From NCBI GenBank assembly GCA_942490535.1, contig CALNXQ010000008.1, positions 248,001 to 312,000 of the forward strand: a DNA stretch of 64,000 bases, in the 5' to 3' direction. Made by a program: the position numbers and the translations under genes. The notes under the pieces were generated by a model. It was not told the DNA's origin, ran no database searches, and was given only the letters and a program-made list of their open reading frames with translations. The DNA is from JAEINY01 sp942490535 (GTDB taxonomy: Bacteria; Bacteroidota; Bacteroidia; Bacteroidales; Marinilabiliaceae). This document shows, piece after piece, positions 7,405 to 14,878 of the stretch (position 1 is the stretch's first letter; the number at the start of each line of letters is the position of its first letter).

Positions 7405-8661
7405 GTTAACCAGCTCCATCACCATCTTCCTCAACTCCTCAATCTCCCCTCTCATCGCTCTCCGCTCTTCTCTTTCTTCCTCCAACTTATCTCTCATCTC
7501 CTGGTCTCTTTTCTCTAAGTCTATTGAGTACAGCGTCAACTCCTCAATCTTCTGCAACAAGAGCTTATTCATCTCCGCCAGGTTCACGCCGTTTTCTTCC
7601 ATGGCTGCAGCGCTGGGGATATCGGGCAGGTGTTTGTTGGTTTGAATGAAGGTTTCTACTTCTTGCAGGTTGCGTAGTTCGTAGTCTTCTTCGAAGACGA
7701 AATCGGCGGTTTGGCCGTTGGTGGTGACTGTTATTTGGTTGGCGGCTAGGGTGCCGTTGAGTTGCATGTTGTCAATGCTGGCTAAGGTGACTTCAATTTC
7801 CTGGGCTTTGATGTTGCCGGCTACTTCGAGTTTGGCATCGGGGGTGGTGATACCGATGCCGAGGTTGCCATCAGCATCTATCCTTACTACTTCCCTATCT
7901 CCTAAACTACATCTTTGAATGAATGCAAAGTGTTGTCTATATTTAGTATCTGTGTCATGAACTGAGATAAAACGTGCATAATTACCACCTCCCTGTAAAA
8001 CTAATGCTTGATTTGTGTCTAATGCCCTTGATAGTCTTAATTGTGCATTTGCAGCAACAACTTCCAATTTACTTGCAGGGGTAATGGTGCCAATGCCAAC
8101 ATTTCCATCATGATTTATTCGCATTCGCTCAGTAGCACTCGTACCTGTTGAAAAAAGAATACTATTACCTGGGTTACCCGCCCAAAGGGCAATATTTCTA
8201 TTGTTACTCCATAATGTAGCAGTATTTTTCAGATCATAACTGGTTGCATTTCCAAACAAACCAAACTTAAGATATGAAACACTATTACTTTCAAATGTTT
8301 GAATAGTATTTATCCCAGACTCACTACAAGCTTTATTTAATGTAAAAAGTGAGGAAGGTGATGGTGTTCCTATCCCCAAACATCCATTTGAAAACAATCT
8401 AGCTTTCTCTACTCCTCCAATACTAAAAATTAAGTTTCTTGGATTGGATGTATTCACACCTGCATCAAAAACCAGATTATCAAAACGGGATTTAAAAGTC
8501 CATATTCCAGTTGTTGCCGATCCGCTAGCACTTTGAATATAATTAGTTCCACCCGGTGCACTTGTAAATTTCAACTGATAAGATCCCATGTTCACTTCTT
8601 CTTGTCCAAAAGCTGACAAACAGACAAAAACCATCAAAACCAAACTCCCTAACTTCCTCAT
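7390..8661 (-). CDS. GIGT-type tail-fibre-like secreted protein (stalk subtype B), first gene of the cluster
   Basis: I place the start at the ATG at 8661 because it opens a signal peptide (MRKLGSLVLMVFVCLSAFGQ) and is preceded by AAAGGAA; the frame stays open a further 24 codons upstream. The 423-residue product has GIG motifs near residues 95, 185 and 265 (in GCLGIGTPSPSSLFTL, GNVGIGTITPASKLEV and GNLGIGITTPDAKLEV) and stalk subtype B (AKLEVAGNIKAQEIEVTLAS). The conserved FVFEEDYELRNLQEVE block and a very charged coiled coil follow. The C-terminus NTPNP is encoded inside an intergenic palindromic repeat, so the original end has probably been replaced. It has the longest upstream non-coding region of the cluster. 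Confidence 0.82.
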   Translation of the reverse strand: MRKLGSLVLMVFVCLSAFGQEEVNMGSYQLKFTSAPGGTNYIQSASGSATTGIWTFKSRFDNLVFDAGVNTSNPRNLIFSIGGVEKARLFSNGCLGIGTPSPSSLFTLNKACSESGINTIQTFESNSVSYLKFGLFGNATSYDLKNTATLWSNNRNIALWAGNPGNSILFSTGTSATERMRINHDGNVGIGTITPASKLEVVAANAQLRLSRALDTNQALVLQGGGNYARFISVHDTDTKYRQHFAFIQRCSLGDREVVRIDADGNLGIGITTPDAKLEVAGNIKAQEIEVTLASIDNMQLNGTLAANQITVTTNGQTADFVFEEDYELRNLQEVETFIQTNKHLPDIPSAAAMEENGVNLAEMNKLLLQKIEELTLYSIDLEKRDQEMRDKLEEEREERRAMRGEIEELRKMVMELVNTPNP

Positions 8662-9183
8662 TTCCTTTTTTTTATTTTTATGACTATAAATATTGCATCT
8701 ACCTGACAAACCATTACAAATGCCCAAACACACCCCAACCCGCCCTGTAAAACAGACTGGTTCAGCAAAATGACAGTATATGAAAAAGTAGAACTGAGGG
8801 ATCGACCGTGATTAACCGACATCAAAACAATAGAAGGATGAAATAAGCACCTTATCAAAATAATAGGCAAAGGACACAATTATCCAGAGAGGATTTCTCA
8901 TTAATAAAGCCATTCATTCAAATAAGGTGAAGTCAACACTACCACCGGACACTTCTTTCCCCGTTCAACTGCAAGCAGCTGATCAGTTCATTCTCAATTA
9001 AGTTCCCCGATAGCATGTTTCAGGGAGTCTGCTATATAGTACCAATTACTCCCTTCGTAAGCTGATGCAAAATAAATTAATTGTTCAGCAGTAAACAACA
9101 ATTAGTCAAATTAATTAACATTAAAATATCAGATTTGAAGTAACACTCCCTCAATCCCACTAACAGAAGAGAATTTTTTATTT

Positions 9184-9411
9184 TTAATCGAAATCCATTT
9201 CACTACTGGCTTCATCGTTTCGATAGAGGAAATGCAGTTTTGTGTCTTGAATATGGGTAAACTTTAAATCCTGTTCCTCAACAGCAATCCTACACTGAAT
9301 TTTGTTGCAATTGTAAATAGCCACAATGGACCTTTTTACCATTGGGATCAACCAGGCAATAGGCGCGTATTTTATATTTAAAGTGGTAATCAGTGAGCTC
9401 TAAGTGAAAAA
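9184..9411 (-). pseudogene. Frameshifted remnant of an unknown small protein
   Basis: On the minus strand one frame reads FKYKIRAYCLVDPNGKK then VHCGYLQLQQNSV and stops; a second frame continues immediately with RIAVEEQDLKFTHIQDTK and LHFLYRNDEASSEMDFD before TAA at 9184-9186. The two pieces look like continuous protein sequence broken by one frameshift, with no clear start. The family is not recognised. It may be only chance coding potential. Confidence 0.3.
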
Positions 9412-9580
9412 TAACCAAATAGGATAAAGCTTATTAATAGTATTGTTTGATTCATGTGTTCGCTTATCAGGAATCTAAAATAAGTAGGCTTATTTGACAC
9501 TAATCTGCCTTTTAATGCAGCCCATTGTCAGTATTTCAGTGCTTTTTATGTAGTTTATTTACCAATAATTTTACATACAC

Positions 9581-9613
9581 AAAAACCGCCTAACTCCGTT
9601 GAGAAAGGCGGTT
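9581..9613 (-). terminator. Rho-independent terminator of the DUF6371 gene
   Basis: Read on the minus strand: stem AACCGCCT / AGGCGGTT (9606-9613 with 9584-9591), a 14-nt loop, then a short T tract. It lies about 90 bp past the stop codon of the gene at 9704. Confidence 0.75.
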
Positions 9614-9703
9614 GGTAATTGTTGGTTGCTTAGAAAATTAAGTTCTAAATATCAGAAACCTCAGGCAACTAATAGCTTTTTAAAATCAGGCATTTTGAAG
9701 TAA

Positions 9704-10687
9704 TTAAGCGAAAGCGGATACTACTAAATCAAACTTATCCATAAATGATTCAAATGCCGGGTTAGCCGCGCAAAACTTATCTATTAACGCCTCAGGACTT
9801 CTTCCGTACTGCTCGTTTTTAATAGAAATTACCAGGTCTGCAACATCATCTCCTTCTAATAGATTCGTATTTTCCAGTACATCGTTAACTTTCACATCAA
9901 AACATGCATTTTCGGCAATCCTACTCCATTTTTGAAAGGCTTTCCCTTTATCCGGAAACAAGGTTACCTGATAACCTTTCAGTGCATTGAGTTTCGTTTG
10001 ATTTAACATTTCAATAGAGCCTACTGCAATCCAATTATACTGCGAATAAAATAGCGCACCAAAAATAGCGTTTTTCTCTCCTTCAGCAATTGCAACCGGC
10101 TTTGATAAGTCCACCAGTAAATGCCCTCCAAAAAAGATTTGCTTAAGGTGAAAATCTTTAAGGTTTAGAAGTTTATGAACCCAGTTAACATACCCGTTTC
10201 TTTTTAAAGTGTCAGAATCATATTTCATTACCTTACCACTCCTAACTTCACCGTATCTATTTACTTGCCAAAAAACAGTTTTATTTCCCTTTGCTGTGCC
10301 TACAAAATATTTTCGCAATAGCTCATTAACAATATTTTTGGGAAAATACTCATATAATCCAATAGCAAAATTGTTTTGATGATAGTTAGACAATGATGCC
10401 CTGAGATACTTTTGCTCAATACAGGATGGCTTTTTTGGTTTTTGAGTGGGTATTTGACATGGTTTATGGTCATCATCCGGTTCAAATCCATTTTTTCCAA
10501 AATACATCTTTGGAGTAAAATGATAGCCACATTTTTCGATTCGGTTACACCGTCCTGTATCCTCAGAAATATATTTGTTGGTATGATTGTCTTTATACCT
10601 CGTAAAAGTCTTTTTTTGACAATGAGGACACTCAAATCTTGAGCTTCTGCCCGAGTATTTCTCTAAGGAATATCTTACATCCTTCAT
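9704..10687 (-). CDS. DUF6371 / primase-like Toprim protein of an integrative element
   Basis: The 327-residue protein begins with a zinc-ribbon-like region: CPHCQKKTF near residue 20, then CNRIEKCGYHF near residue 47. A Toprim-like half follows, with VAIAEGEKNAIFGALF near residue 198 (conserved Glu) and VTLFPDKG near residue 247 (acidic residue). This layout is that of bacteriophage-type primases and of DUF6371 proteins carried by Bacteroidota mobile elements. I infer a role in starting replication of the element together with the DUF3987 protein upstream. It begins just beside the iteron-like cluster at 10711-10925. Not tested by alignment. Confidence 0.7.
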   Translation of the reverse strand: MKDVRYSLEKYSGRSSRFECPHCQKKTFTRYKDNHTNKYISEDTGRCNRIEKCGYHFTPKMYFGKNGFEPDDDHKPCQIPTQKPKKPSCIEQKYLRASLSNYHQNNFAIGLYEYFPKNIVNELLRKYFVGTAKGNKTVFWQVNRYGEVRSGKVMKYDSDTLKRNGYVNWVHKLLNLKDFHLKQIFFGGHLLVDLSKPVAIAEGEKNAIFGALFYSQYNWIAVGSIEMLNQTKLNALKGYQVTLFPDKGKAFQKWSRIAENACFDVKVNDVLENTNLLEGDDVADLVISIKNEQYGRSPEALIDKFCAANPAFESFMDKFDLVVSAFA

Positions 10688-10710
10688 GATACTTTCTATT
10701 ATTTAAAGAT

Positions 10711-10925
10711 TGTGGAGTTAATGGAGTTGTGTAGTAAAACTGTCTTTGAGGCAGTTACCACTCCACGTTACTACACTAACTCCACAGTTAACTAAAGGAT
10801 AGTTCAATAGTATGAATAGAATGAAAAAAATCTATTACCCCCATATTATCTACTTACTACACGCTTACTACATACATACTACACTCCTATTAGTCTATAA
10901 ATCAAGCTTACTACACAACTCCACA
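10711..10925. other. Iteron-like TTACTACAC repeat cluster, possible replication origin or operator
   Basis: Copies of TTACTACAC (or one mismatch) occur at 10768, 10854, 10865, 10876 and 10908, and an inverted copy GTGTAGTAA at 10729. The copies at 10854, 10865 and 10876 are spaced exactly 11 bp apart. Those at 10768 and 10908 are followed by AACTCCACA-type sequence, which also occurs inverted at 10711 (TGTGGAGTTA). The region is flanked by a primase-like and a helicase-like gene and is AT-rich at 10801-10860. I infer an iteron-bearing origin, or a binding site for an element regulator. Confidence 0.6.
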
Positions 10926-10939
10926 TACTTCACTATTTC

Positions 10940-12295
10940 CTATCCAATGACATCGGTTTCATAAACACCTCTGCTTAATTTCTGTGCAAGTTTTGAATTA
11001 CTTAATAGCTGATAGGCATACGACTCTTTACCAACACCCAATTTATCCGCTATTAGAATGAATTCTTTATTAGTAAACTCCTTTTTACCAATTGCTCTTA
11101 ATACTTTCAAGACCTTACCCTCTTTTGAATTATCTTCAAAAACATCTAAAACCATACTATTCAATTTTAATGCATTTTTATAGAAGTAATCTTTGAGCAC
11201 TATCGCCCTATACATATTCTCCGGAGTTATGCTTCTAACAGGTTTTCCCATCAGCAATTTCTCTGATACTTCTAAAACCAAGGCAAAACGCAACATATAT
11301 CGATCAAGCTTCGATAGTATACCGGAAATTGTTGCATCCTTGTTCGACGGCTCAACATGTTTGTTAAGTTCATTGATAAACATCTCATCGGCTTCATTTG
11401 ATAGTTCTACTATTTGTGCTTCATTCTTGTCCAAAACAATCGTTAAGAGTTCCATGGTCTTCGAATGAAATTTCTCCAGCACGTATTCATTGACCTGTGT
11501 TTTTCGTATGAATCTTTTCTCCATACGTATCGGAATAGTAAAAAGTAAACGTTCAAAAAAACCATCCTTGATATCCTTAGCTTTCAAGGATGCAATAACA
11601 TCATCCTGGATTCCTCCGATAATTGAAACACAGGGCTTTTTAACGGAGGTACTTTCAGTTTCCTTCCTATCAAGTGAAATGGGTGCTCCATCCCAAATTG
11701 ATAAATAATTACTTTGCTTGGATGAACCACTATAACCTACCAGATTATTGATAAAACTCTTAAACTCATCCGGTCTGAGCACTATACCGTTCGCATTTTC
11801 CTTATGCATTTTGATCAATGCCTCAAAAGTGGGATCAGTAGAGTACAACTTTTTCTTAGTTGGCTTTTTGTCACCTGAATCTGAATTATAGTTGCTTTTG
11901 ATAGCTTCATAGTCATCATCAAAACGATTTTGAAGCTCAACCATAGACTTAAATGCTGTTTTGAGCGGAGCACTTTTATTTTGACCGGATTTACCAACTA
12001 TTACAACCCATAATGCGGCGTTCTCATACCATTCGACATTTACTTTTAGTTGAAAAGAATTTCCGATTATACCTGCTAATGCTGTTAAAATTGCTGCAGC
12101 CGTATAATCAATATTGTAGTTACAATTATCGTAAAGTTCCAGAATGGTATCTTGTATAAATTGGGGGAATACGAATATTGGAAATTCGGATACCCCTTCC
12201 ATTTTTAAACGTACATTGGCTTGAGCATTTGTCAGTTTTCCTTTTGCTAAATGTGACATACCCAACTCGATATCATTGGTATTAAAGTTATTCAT
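10940..12295 (-). CDS. DUF3987 primase-helicase-like ATPase of an integrative element
   Basis: The 451-residue protein has a P-loop, VVIVGKSGQNKSAPLK, near residue 95, a Walker-B-like region LRPDEFKSFINNL near residue 177, and CVSIIGGIQDD near residue 228, matching DUF3987 proteins. These are found in Bacteroidota integrative and mobilizable elements and are thought to act as replicative helicase partners of a primase. The C-terminal 70 residues (KEGKVLKVLRAIGKKEFTNK) resemble a winged-helix. It lies upstream of the iteron cluster and the primase-like gene, so the three probably make a replication module. Confidence 0.75.
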   Translation of the reverse strand: MNNFNTNDIELGMSHLAKGKLTNAQANVRLKMEGVSEFPIFVFPQFIQDTILELYDNCNYNIDYTAAAILTALAGIIGNSFQLKVNVEWYENAALWVVIVGKSGQNKSAPLKTAFKSMVELQNRFDDDYEAIKSNYNSDSGDKKPTKKKLYSTDPTFEALIKMHKENANGIVLRPDEFKSFINNLVGYSGSSKQSNYLSIWDGAPISLDRKETESTSVKKPCVSIIGGIQDDVIASLKAKDIKDGFFERLLFTIPIRMEKRFIRKTQVNEYVLEKFHSKTMELLTIVLDKNEAQIVELSNEADEMFINELNKHVEPSNKDATISGILSKLDRYMLRFALVLEVSEKLLMGKPVRSITPENMYRAIVLKDYFYKNALKLNSMVLDVFEDNSKEGKVLKVLRAIGKKEFTNKEFILIADKLGVGKESYAYQLLSNSKLAQKLSRGVYETDVIG

Positions 12296-12323
12296 GTACT
12301 TTATTTTGAGACATAGCTTTAGC

Positions 12324-12350
12324 TAGTTGTTGCAAAAAATGCAACAACTA
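12324..12350. promoter_or_regulatory. Perfect 11-bp inverted repeat upstream of the DUF3987 gene
   Basis: TAGTTGTTGCA (12324-12334), AAAAA loop, TGCAACAACTA (12340-12350). It sits in the 100-bp gap between the HTH gene and the DUF3987 gene, 30 bp before the latter's start. It could be an operator for the HTH protein or an RNA hairpin; no T tract supports a standard terminator. Confidence 0.6.
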
Positions 12351-12395
12351 AAAGCCATAAACGGTAAAAAATATGATTGCTATTGAGGAAAGAAA

Positions 12396-12677
12396 CTAAC
12401 CATTAATATTTTCAAGATAAGTTTCAATGTCAGAAGCTTTGTAGTAAATCTTTCGACCGCTTTTCTTGAAGCTAATGGTTTTATTATCGCGCATGGTCTG
12501 TAAAGTGCGCCTGCTAACTTTTAGTAATTTGCAGACTTCCTCGGTTACGTACCATTTATCTTTAAAGCCGTCGTTGCTGCTCAAACTGATACTATCCACT
12601 TTTTCAGAAAGGTTATCAATCTTCCGAAGTAGTTTTCCAAACTCATGTTCATCGACAATTATTACAGTATTTGCCAT
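12396..12677 (-). CDS. Excisionase-like helix-turn-helix DNA-binding protein
   Basis: The 93-residue protein has a MerR/excisionase-type HTH (HTH_17 style) from about residue 42: WYVTEEVCKLLKVSRRTLQ, a short loop, then KKSGRKIYYKASDIETYLE. The N-terminal 35 residues include a short heptad-like region (LLRKIDNLSEKVDSIS) that may dimerise. Such proteins sit next to replication genes in Bacteroidota integrative elements and act as regulators or recombination directionality factors. A near-perfect 26-bp palindrome lies 90 bp upstream of the start and is a candidate binding site. Confidence 0.8.
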   Translation of the reverse strand: MANTVIIVDEHEFGKLLRKIDNLSEKVDSISLSSNDGFKDKWYVTEEVCKLLKVSRRTLQTMRDNKTISFKKSGRKIYYKASDIETYLENING

Positions 12678-12766
12678 CGTTTAAATTCTTTTAGATATGA
12701 AACAAAGTTCATCGCGGCGCCATTTGATGAATACGACGCAAACCAAAGAAATAATGACAAAAGAAA

Positions 12767-12792
12767 TTCACCTAAGGTTAACCCTAGGTGAA
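12767..12792. promoter_or_regulatory. 26-bp near-perfect palindrome, likely operator
   Basis: The arms are TTCACCTAAGGTT and AACCCTAGGTGAA, with a single mismatched pair, centred on GTTAAC. It lies between the RteC-like gene and the HTH gene, upstream of the latter. No T tract is present, so an operator is more likely than a terminator. Confidence 0.6.
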
Positions 12793-12828
12793 ACAACCTA
12801 CTAACACTCTGTCAATTAATTTTTCACT

Positions 12829-13677
12829 TTAAAAAGTATCTCCTCTTCCATTTTTACTAAAATAACCTTGCAAAGTACTAAGCTCTATCGGTTCCTCTTT
12901 TTCTGTAATAACTAAAAATGTATCAAATAGTAATTTCACTCGCTCAGTCCTTGCATTTTTTTGCGCATGTATCCACTTTTTCTCAACAGCCTCTGAGAAT
13001 AAATTGACAAACTCTTTTGGAGTACCACCCCAGACAATTTTCTTATTATCGACTGTTGGCTTATCACTCGACAAGTGATATTCTTTAATGAGTTCCTCAG
13101 GATCAACTTCTATTTTAACTAACTTTTCCTCTTTTGCGGGCTTAATACCTTCAATGCTAACTTCAGTTCCAACTTCAATCAAATTTCCATTTTTGTCAAT
13201 CTCTTGTTTTGTTTCATGAAAAGTTCCTGGGTATTCCTTTTTAAAACACTTCTCAAGTGAGTTATGATCATCATTCATTAAATAGCGACAAGTAAATTGC
13301 AACTCATTATTAATACTACCCAAACAGGTGTAAATCATTAATCCATTCGTGTATTCTGGTAGTTTTTCCTTCCGCAAACCATACTCTTTAAATTCCTTGA
13401 TCAAATTATCAAGCAATGACTCACAGTATCCGGATAGAGAATGTAAATGATGACTAAGCTTTTCGAAATAATAACGCTGTTCATCTTCAATATTACACTC
13501 ATAATAATACACTTTAAGTTCCTTTATAACTTTAACTGTCTCTTCAATAATCTTTGAACCAATATCGCTATCGTAAATATTGATTTCAGTTTCTTTATTA
13601 TCATCAAATAAAAATAAAGGATTTAACGCCCAATTTTTTCTCAAAAGGTCATCATAGAACTCAAGAACATTTCTCAT
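12829..13677 (-). CDS. RteC-like hypothetical protein of an integrative element
   Basis: The 282-residue protein is of a type carried by Bacteroidota integrative elements. Its N-terminal two thirds are mostly helical (for example EETVKVIKELKVYYYE). The last third has KIVWGGTPKEFVNLFSEAVE near residue 218, close in form to the 'I-x-W-x-G-T-x-x-E-L-V' segment of RteC-family regulators, and ends TLQGYFSKNGRGDTF. RteC controls excision of conjugative transposons in Bacteroides; a similar role here is only inferred. No enzymatic motif is visible. It is the gene nearest to the att-like region. Confidence 0.5.
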   Translation of the reverse strand: MRNVLEFYDDLLRKNWALNPLFLFDDNKETEINIYDSDIGSKIIEETVKVIKELKVYYYECNIEDEQRYYFEKLSHHLHSLSGYCESLLDNLIKEFKEYGLRKEKLPEYTNGLMIYTCLGSINNELQFTCRYLMNDDHNSLEKCFKKEYPGTFHETKQEIDKNGNLIEVGTEVSIEGIKPAKEEKLVKIEVDPEELIKEYHLSSDKPTVDNKKIVWGGTPKEFVNLFSEAVEKKWIHAQKNARTERVKLLFDTFLVITEKEEPIELSTLQGYFSKNGRGDTF

Positions 13678-13821
13678 TACTCAATCTTATTTTTTTTGCG
13701 TCCAATTGCATTATATGCCTCAAATAAAACAAAAGTTTTCAACCCCAAAAAAATTATTATTTTTGATGTCAAATGAGTTCAATAAAACGCATTTAAAACG
13801 GGCTGTTTTGGCCTAATTTTG

Positions 13822-14021
13822 GTGGACTTACAGTGGACTAAAAAGATTGCATTTGTAAAATATTGAGAATGGGGCGATTGGAGTAAACATTCAGTTCCCT
13901 CTCTCTCCGCTGAGCTGATAAGCAATTTGAAGCAAACCCTGTAAGTCACGACTTACAGGGTTTTTTTATGCGCAAAAGTGTGCAGAAAAAAACCCATTTT
14001 GAGGTGGACATTTGGTGGACT
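13822..14021. other. Att-like region with paired GTGGACT arm sites
   Basis: GTGGACT occurs at 13822 and 13833 (11 bp apart), and GTGGACA/GTGGACT at 14004 and 14015 (again 11 bp apart), with further half-copies AGTCCA at 14038 and TGGACT at 14106. Between the pairs lies a 22-bp stretch (13890-13911, ending CCCTCTCTCTCCGCT) resembling the T-arm/acceptor 3' end of a tRNA-Ser. An integrase stump follows at 14147. This is the architecture of a tyrosine-recombinase attachment site: core plus arm sites. No intact tRNA is present. Confidence 0.45.
13934..13967 (+). terminator. Strong rho-independent terminator
   Basis: A perfect 13-bp stem (AAACCCTGTAAGT / ACTTACAGGGTTT), CACG loop, then seven Ts. 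No complete gene ends just before it, so it may be the former terminator of a tRNA whose 3' end served as att core, or insulate the integrase. Confidence 0.8.
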
Positions 14022-14146
14022 AAGATTTCTAAATTTTAGTCCATCAGAAAAAGTATAAAATGCGCTGTAATGCCTGCAATGTCTTAGTTTTAGATTCGTT
14101 CGTGATGGACTCATAAGTATAATTTTAACATCAAAATTTTACAGTT

Positions 14147-14669
14147 ATGAGTGGACTAGAAAACACATCGATCCTGTTCTTTATTAAAAGGACTAAATTG
14201 CTTAAAAATGGTGATGCGCCAATCTTCGTTCGCATCACTATTAACAAAGAAAGAGCCGAGTTTGGCTTAAAAAAGAGTATCTCTCCCAATCACTGTGATG
14301 AATCCAAACAGCGCGTTAAAGGAAAATTCATATCCGCCGACGACATTAATGGTACCATTGAACAGCTATTAAAAAAATAGAGGCAATTACAGCCTATATG
14401 TCAATAGAAGAAGTGGACATAACCGCTCAACCGATCACAGAAAAATTGGTTGGCAAAAAAGAAGACCGGGGACCATCCTCAAAATTTTTAAGACGCATAA
14501 TGAAAATGCGCGCAAACTAGTAGGAATAGATTCTGCCAAAGAAACGGTTATCCGATATGAAACCAGTTACATGCAGTCCAGGGATTTTATCCGCTGGCAA
14601 TATAAGCGTGAAGACCTACCCTTGGACCAAATTAACCAACAATTTGTAAGCAATTTTGAGTTGTATTAA
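14147..14669 (+). pseudogene. Truncated, frameshifted tyrosine recombinase (integrase)
   Basis: The first 77 codons read MSGLENTSILFFIKRTKLLK and then DAPIFVRITINKERAEFGLK, the arm-DNA-binding domain typical of Bacteroidota integrases, and stop at 14380. The frame then shifts: one frame carries EAITAYMSIEEVDITAQPIT, and a third carries TILKIFKTHNENARKLVGID and FIRWQYKREDLPLDQINQQ, the start of the SAM-like core-binding domain. It stops at 14669. The catalytic domain with its R-H-R-Y residues is absent. The element is therefore probably immobile unless helped in trans. Confidence 0.75.
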
Positions 14670-14822
14670 TTAAAAAGAATAAGCAAAATATAGCACAATA
14701 ACATGAACTAGTTCCTTGAGGGTTAATTGCTTCCACGTCTCCTGTTTGCACCAATTTAGCAGAGCGCAACCCACGAAACTTTATTTTTTTATTCACAGTT
14801 ACTAAATGCTCTTCTAACTTCA

Positions 14823-14867
14823 TTTAAACTTATAGCGCGGATTTGTAATTCGCGCTATAAGTTTAAA
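14823..14867. repeat. Perfect 17-bp inverted repeat, REP-like palindrome
   Basis: TTTAAACTTATAGCGCG (14823-14839), an 11-nt loop, and CGCGCTATAAGTTTAAA (14851-14867). The loop region reads GCGCGGATTTGTAATTCGCG, resembling the GCGGATTTG-AAT-CGC palindromes scattered in Bacteroidota genomes. It lies 12 bp past the stop of the minus-strand lipoprotein gene and could act as a terminator or transcript-end stabiliser. Confidence 0.7.
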
Positions 14868-14878
14868 ACATTACCAAA

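Larger units (their letters stand above)
8662..9703. other. Long intergenic region with little recognisable content
   Basis: About 1 kb separates the fibre cluster from the decayed integrative element. Apart from a possible coding remnant near 9184-9411 and a terminator at 9581-9613, I see no convincing gene, RNA or repeat. The composition is AT-rich. The left boundary of the element probably lies in here but I cannot place it. Confidence 0.5.

Noticed and set aside
1..8661. Diversity-generating retroelement or invertible promoter behind the fibre variation
   Set aside because: No reverse transcriptase, template repeat, invertase or inverted promoter pair was seen; head differences are block-like, not adenine-directed.
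13890..13911. Complete tRNA-Ser gene
   Set aside because: Only the last 20 or so bases resemble the T-arm and acceptor 3' end; no 5' acceptor strand, D-arm or anticodon arm lies upstream.
14632..14823. 63-codon minus-strand frame beside the integrase remnant
   Set aside because: Overlaps the integrase pseudogene, has no recognised domain, and looks like a chance open frame in AT-rich sequence.
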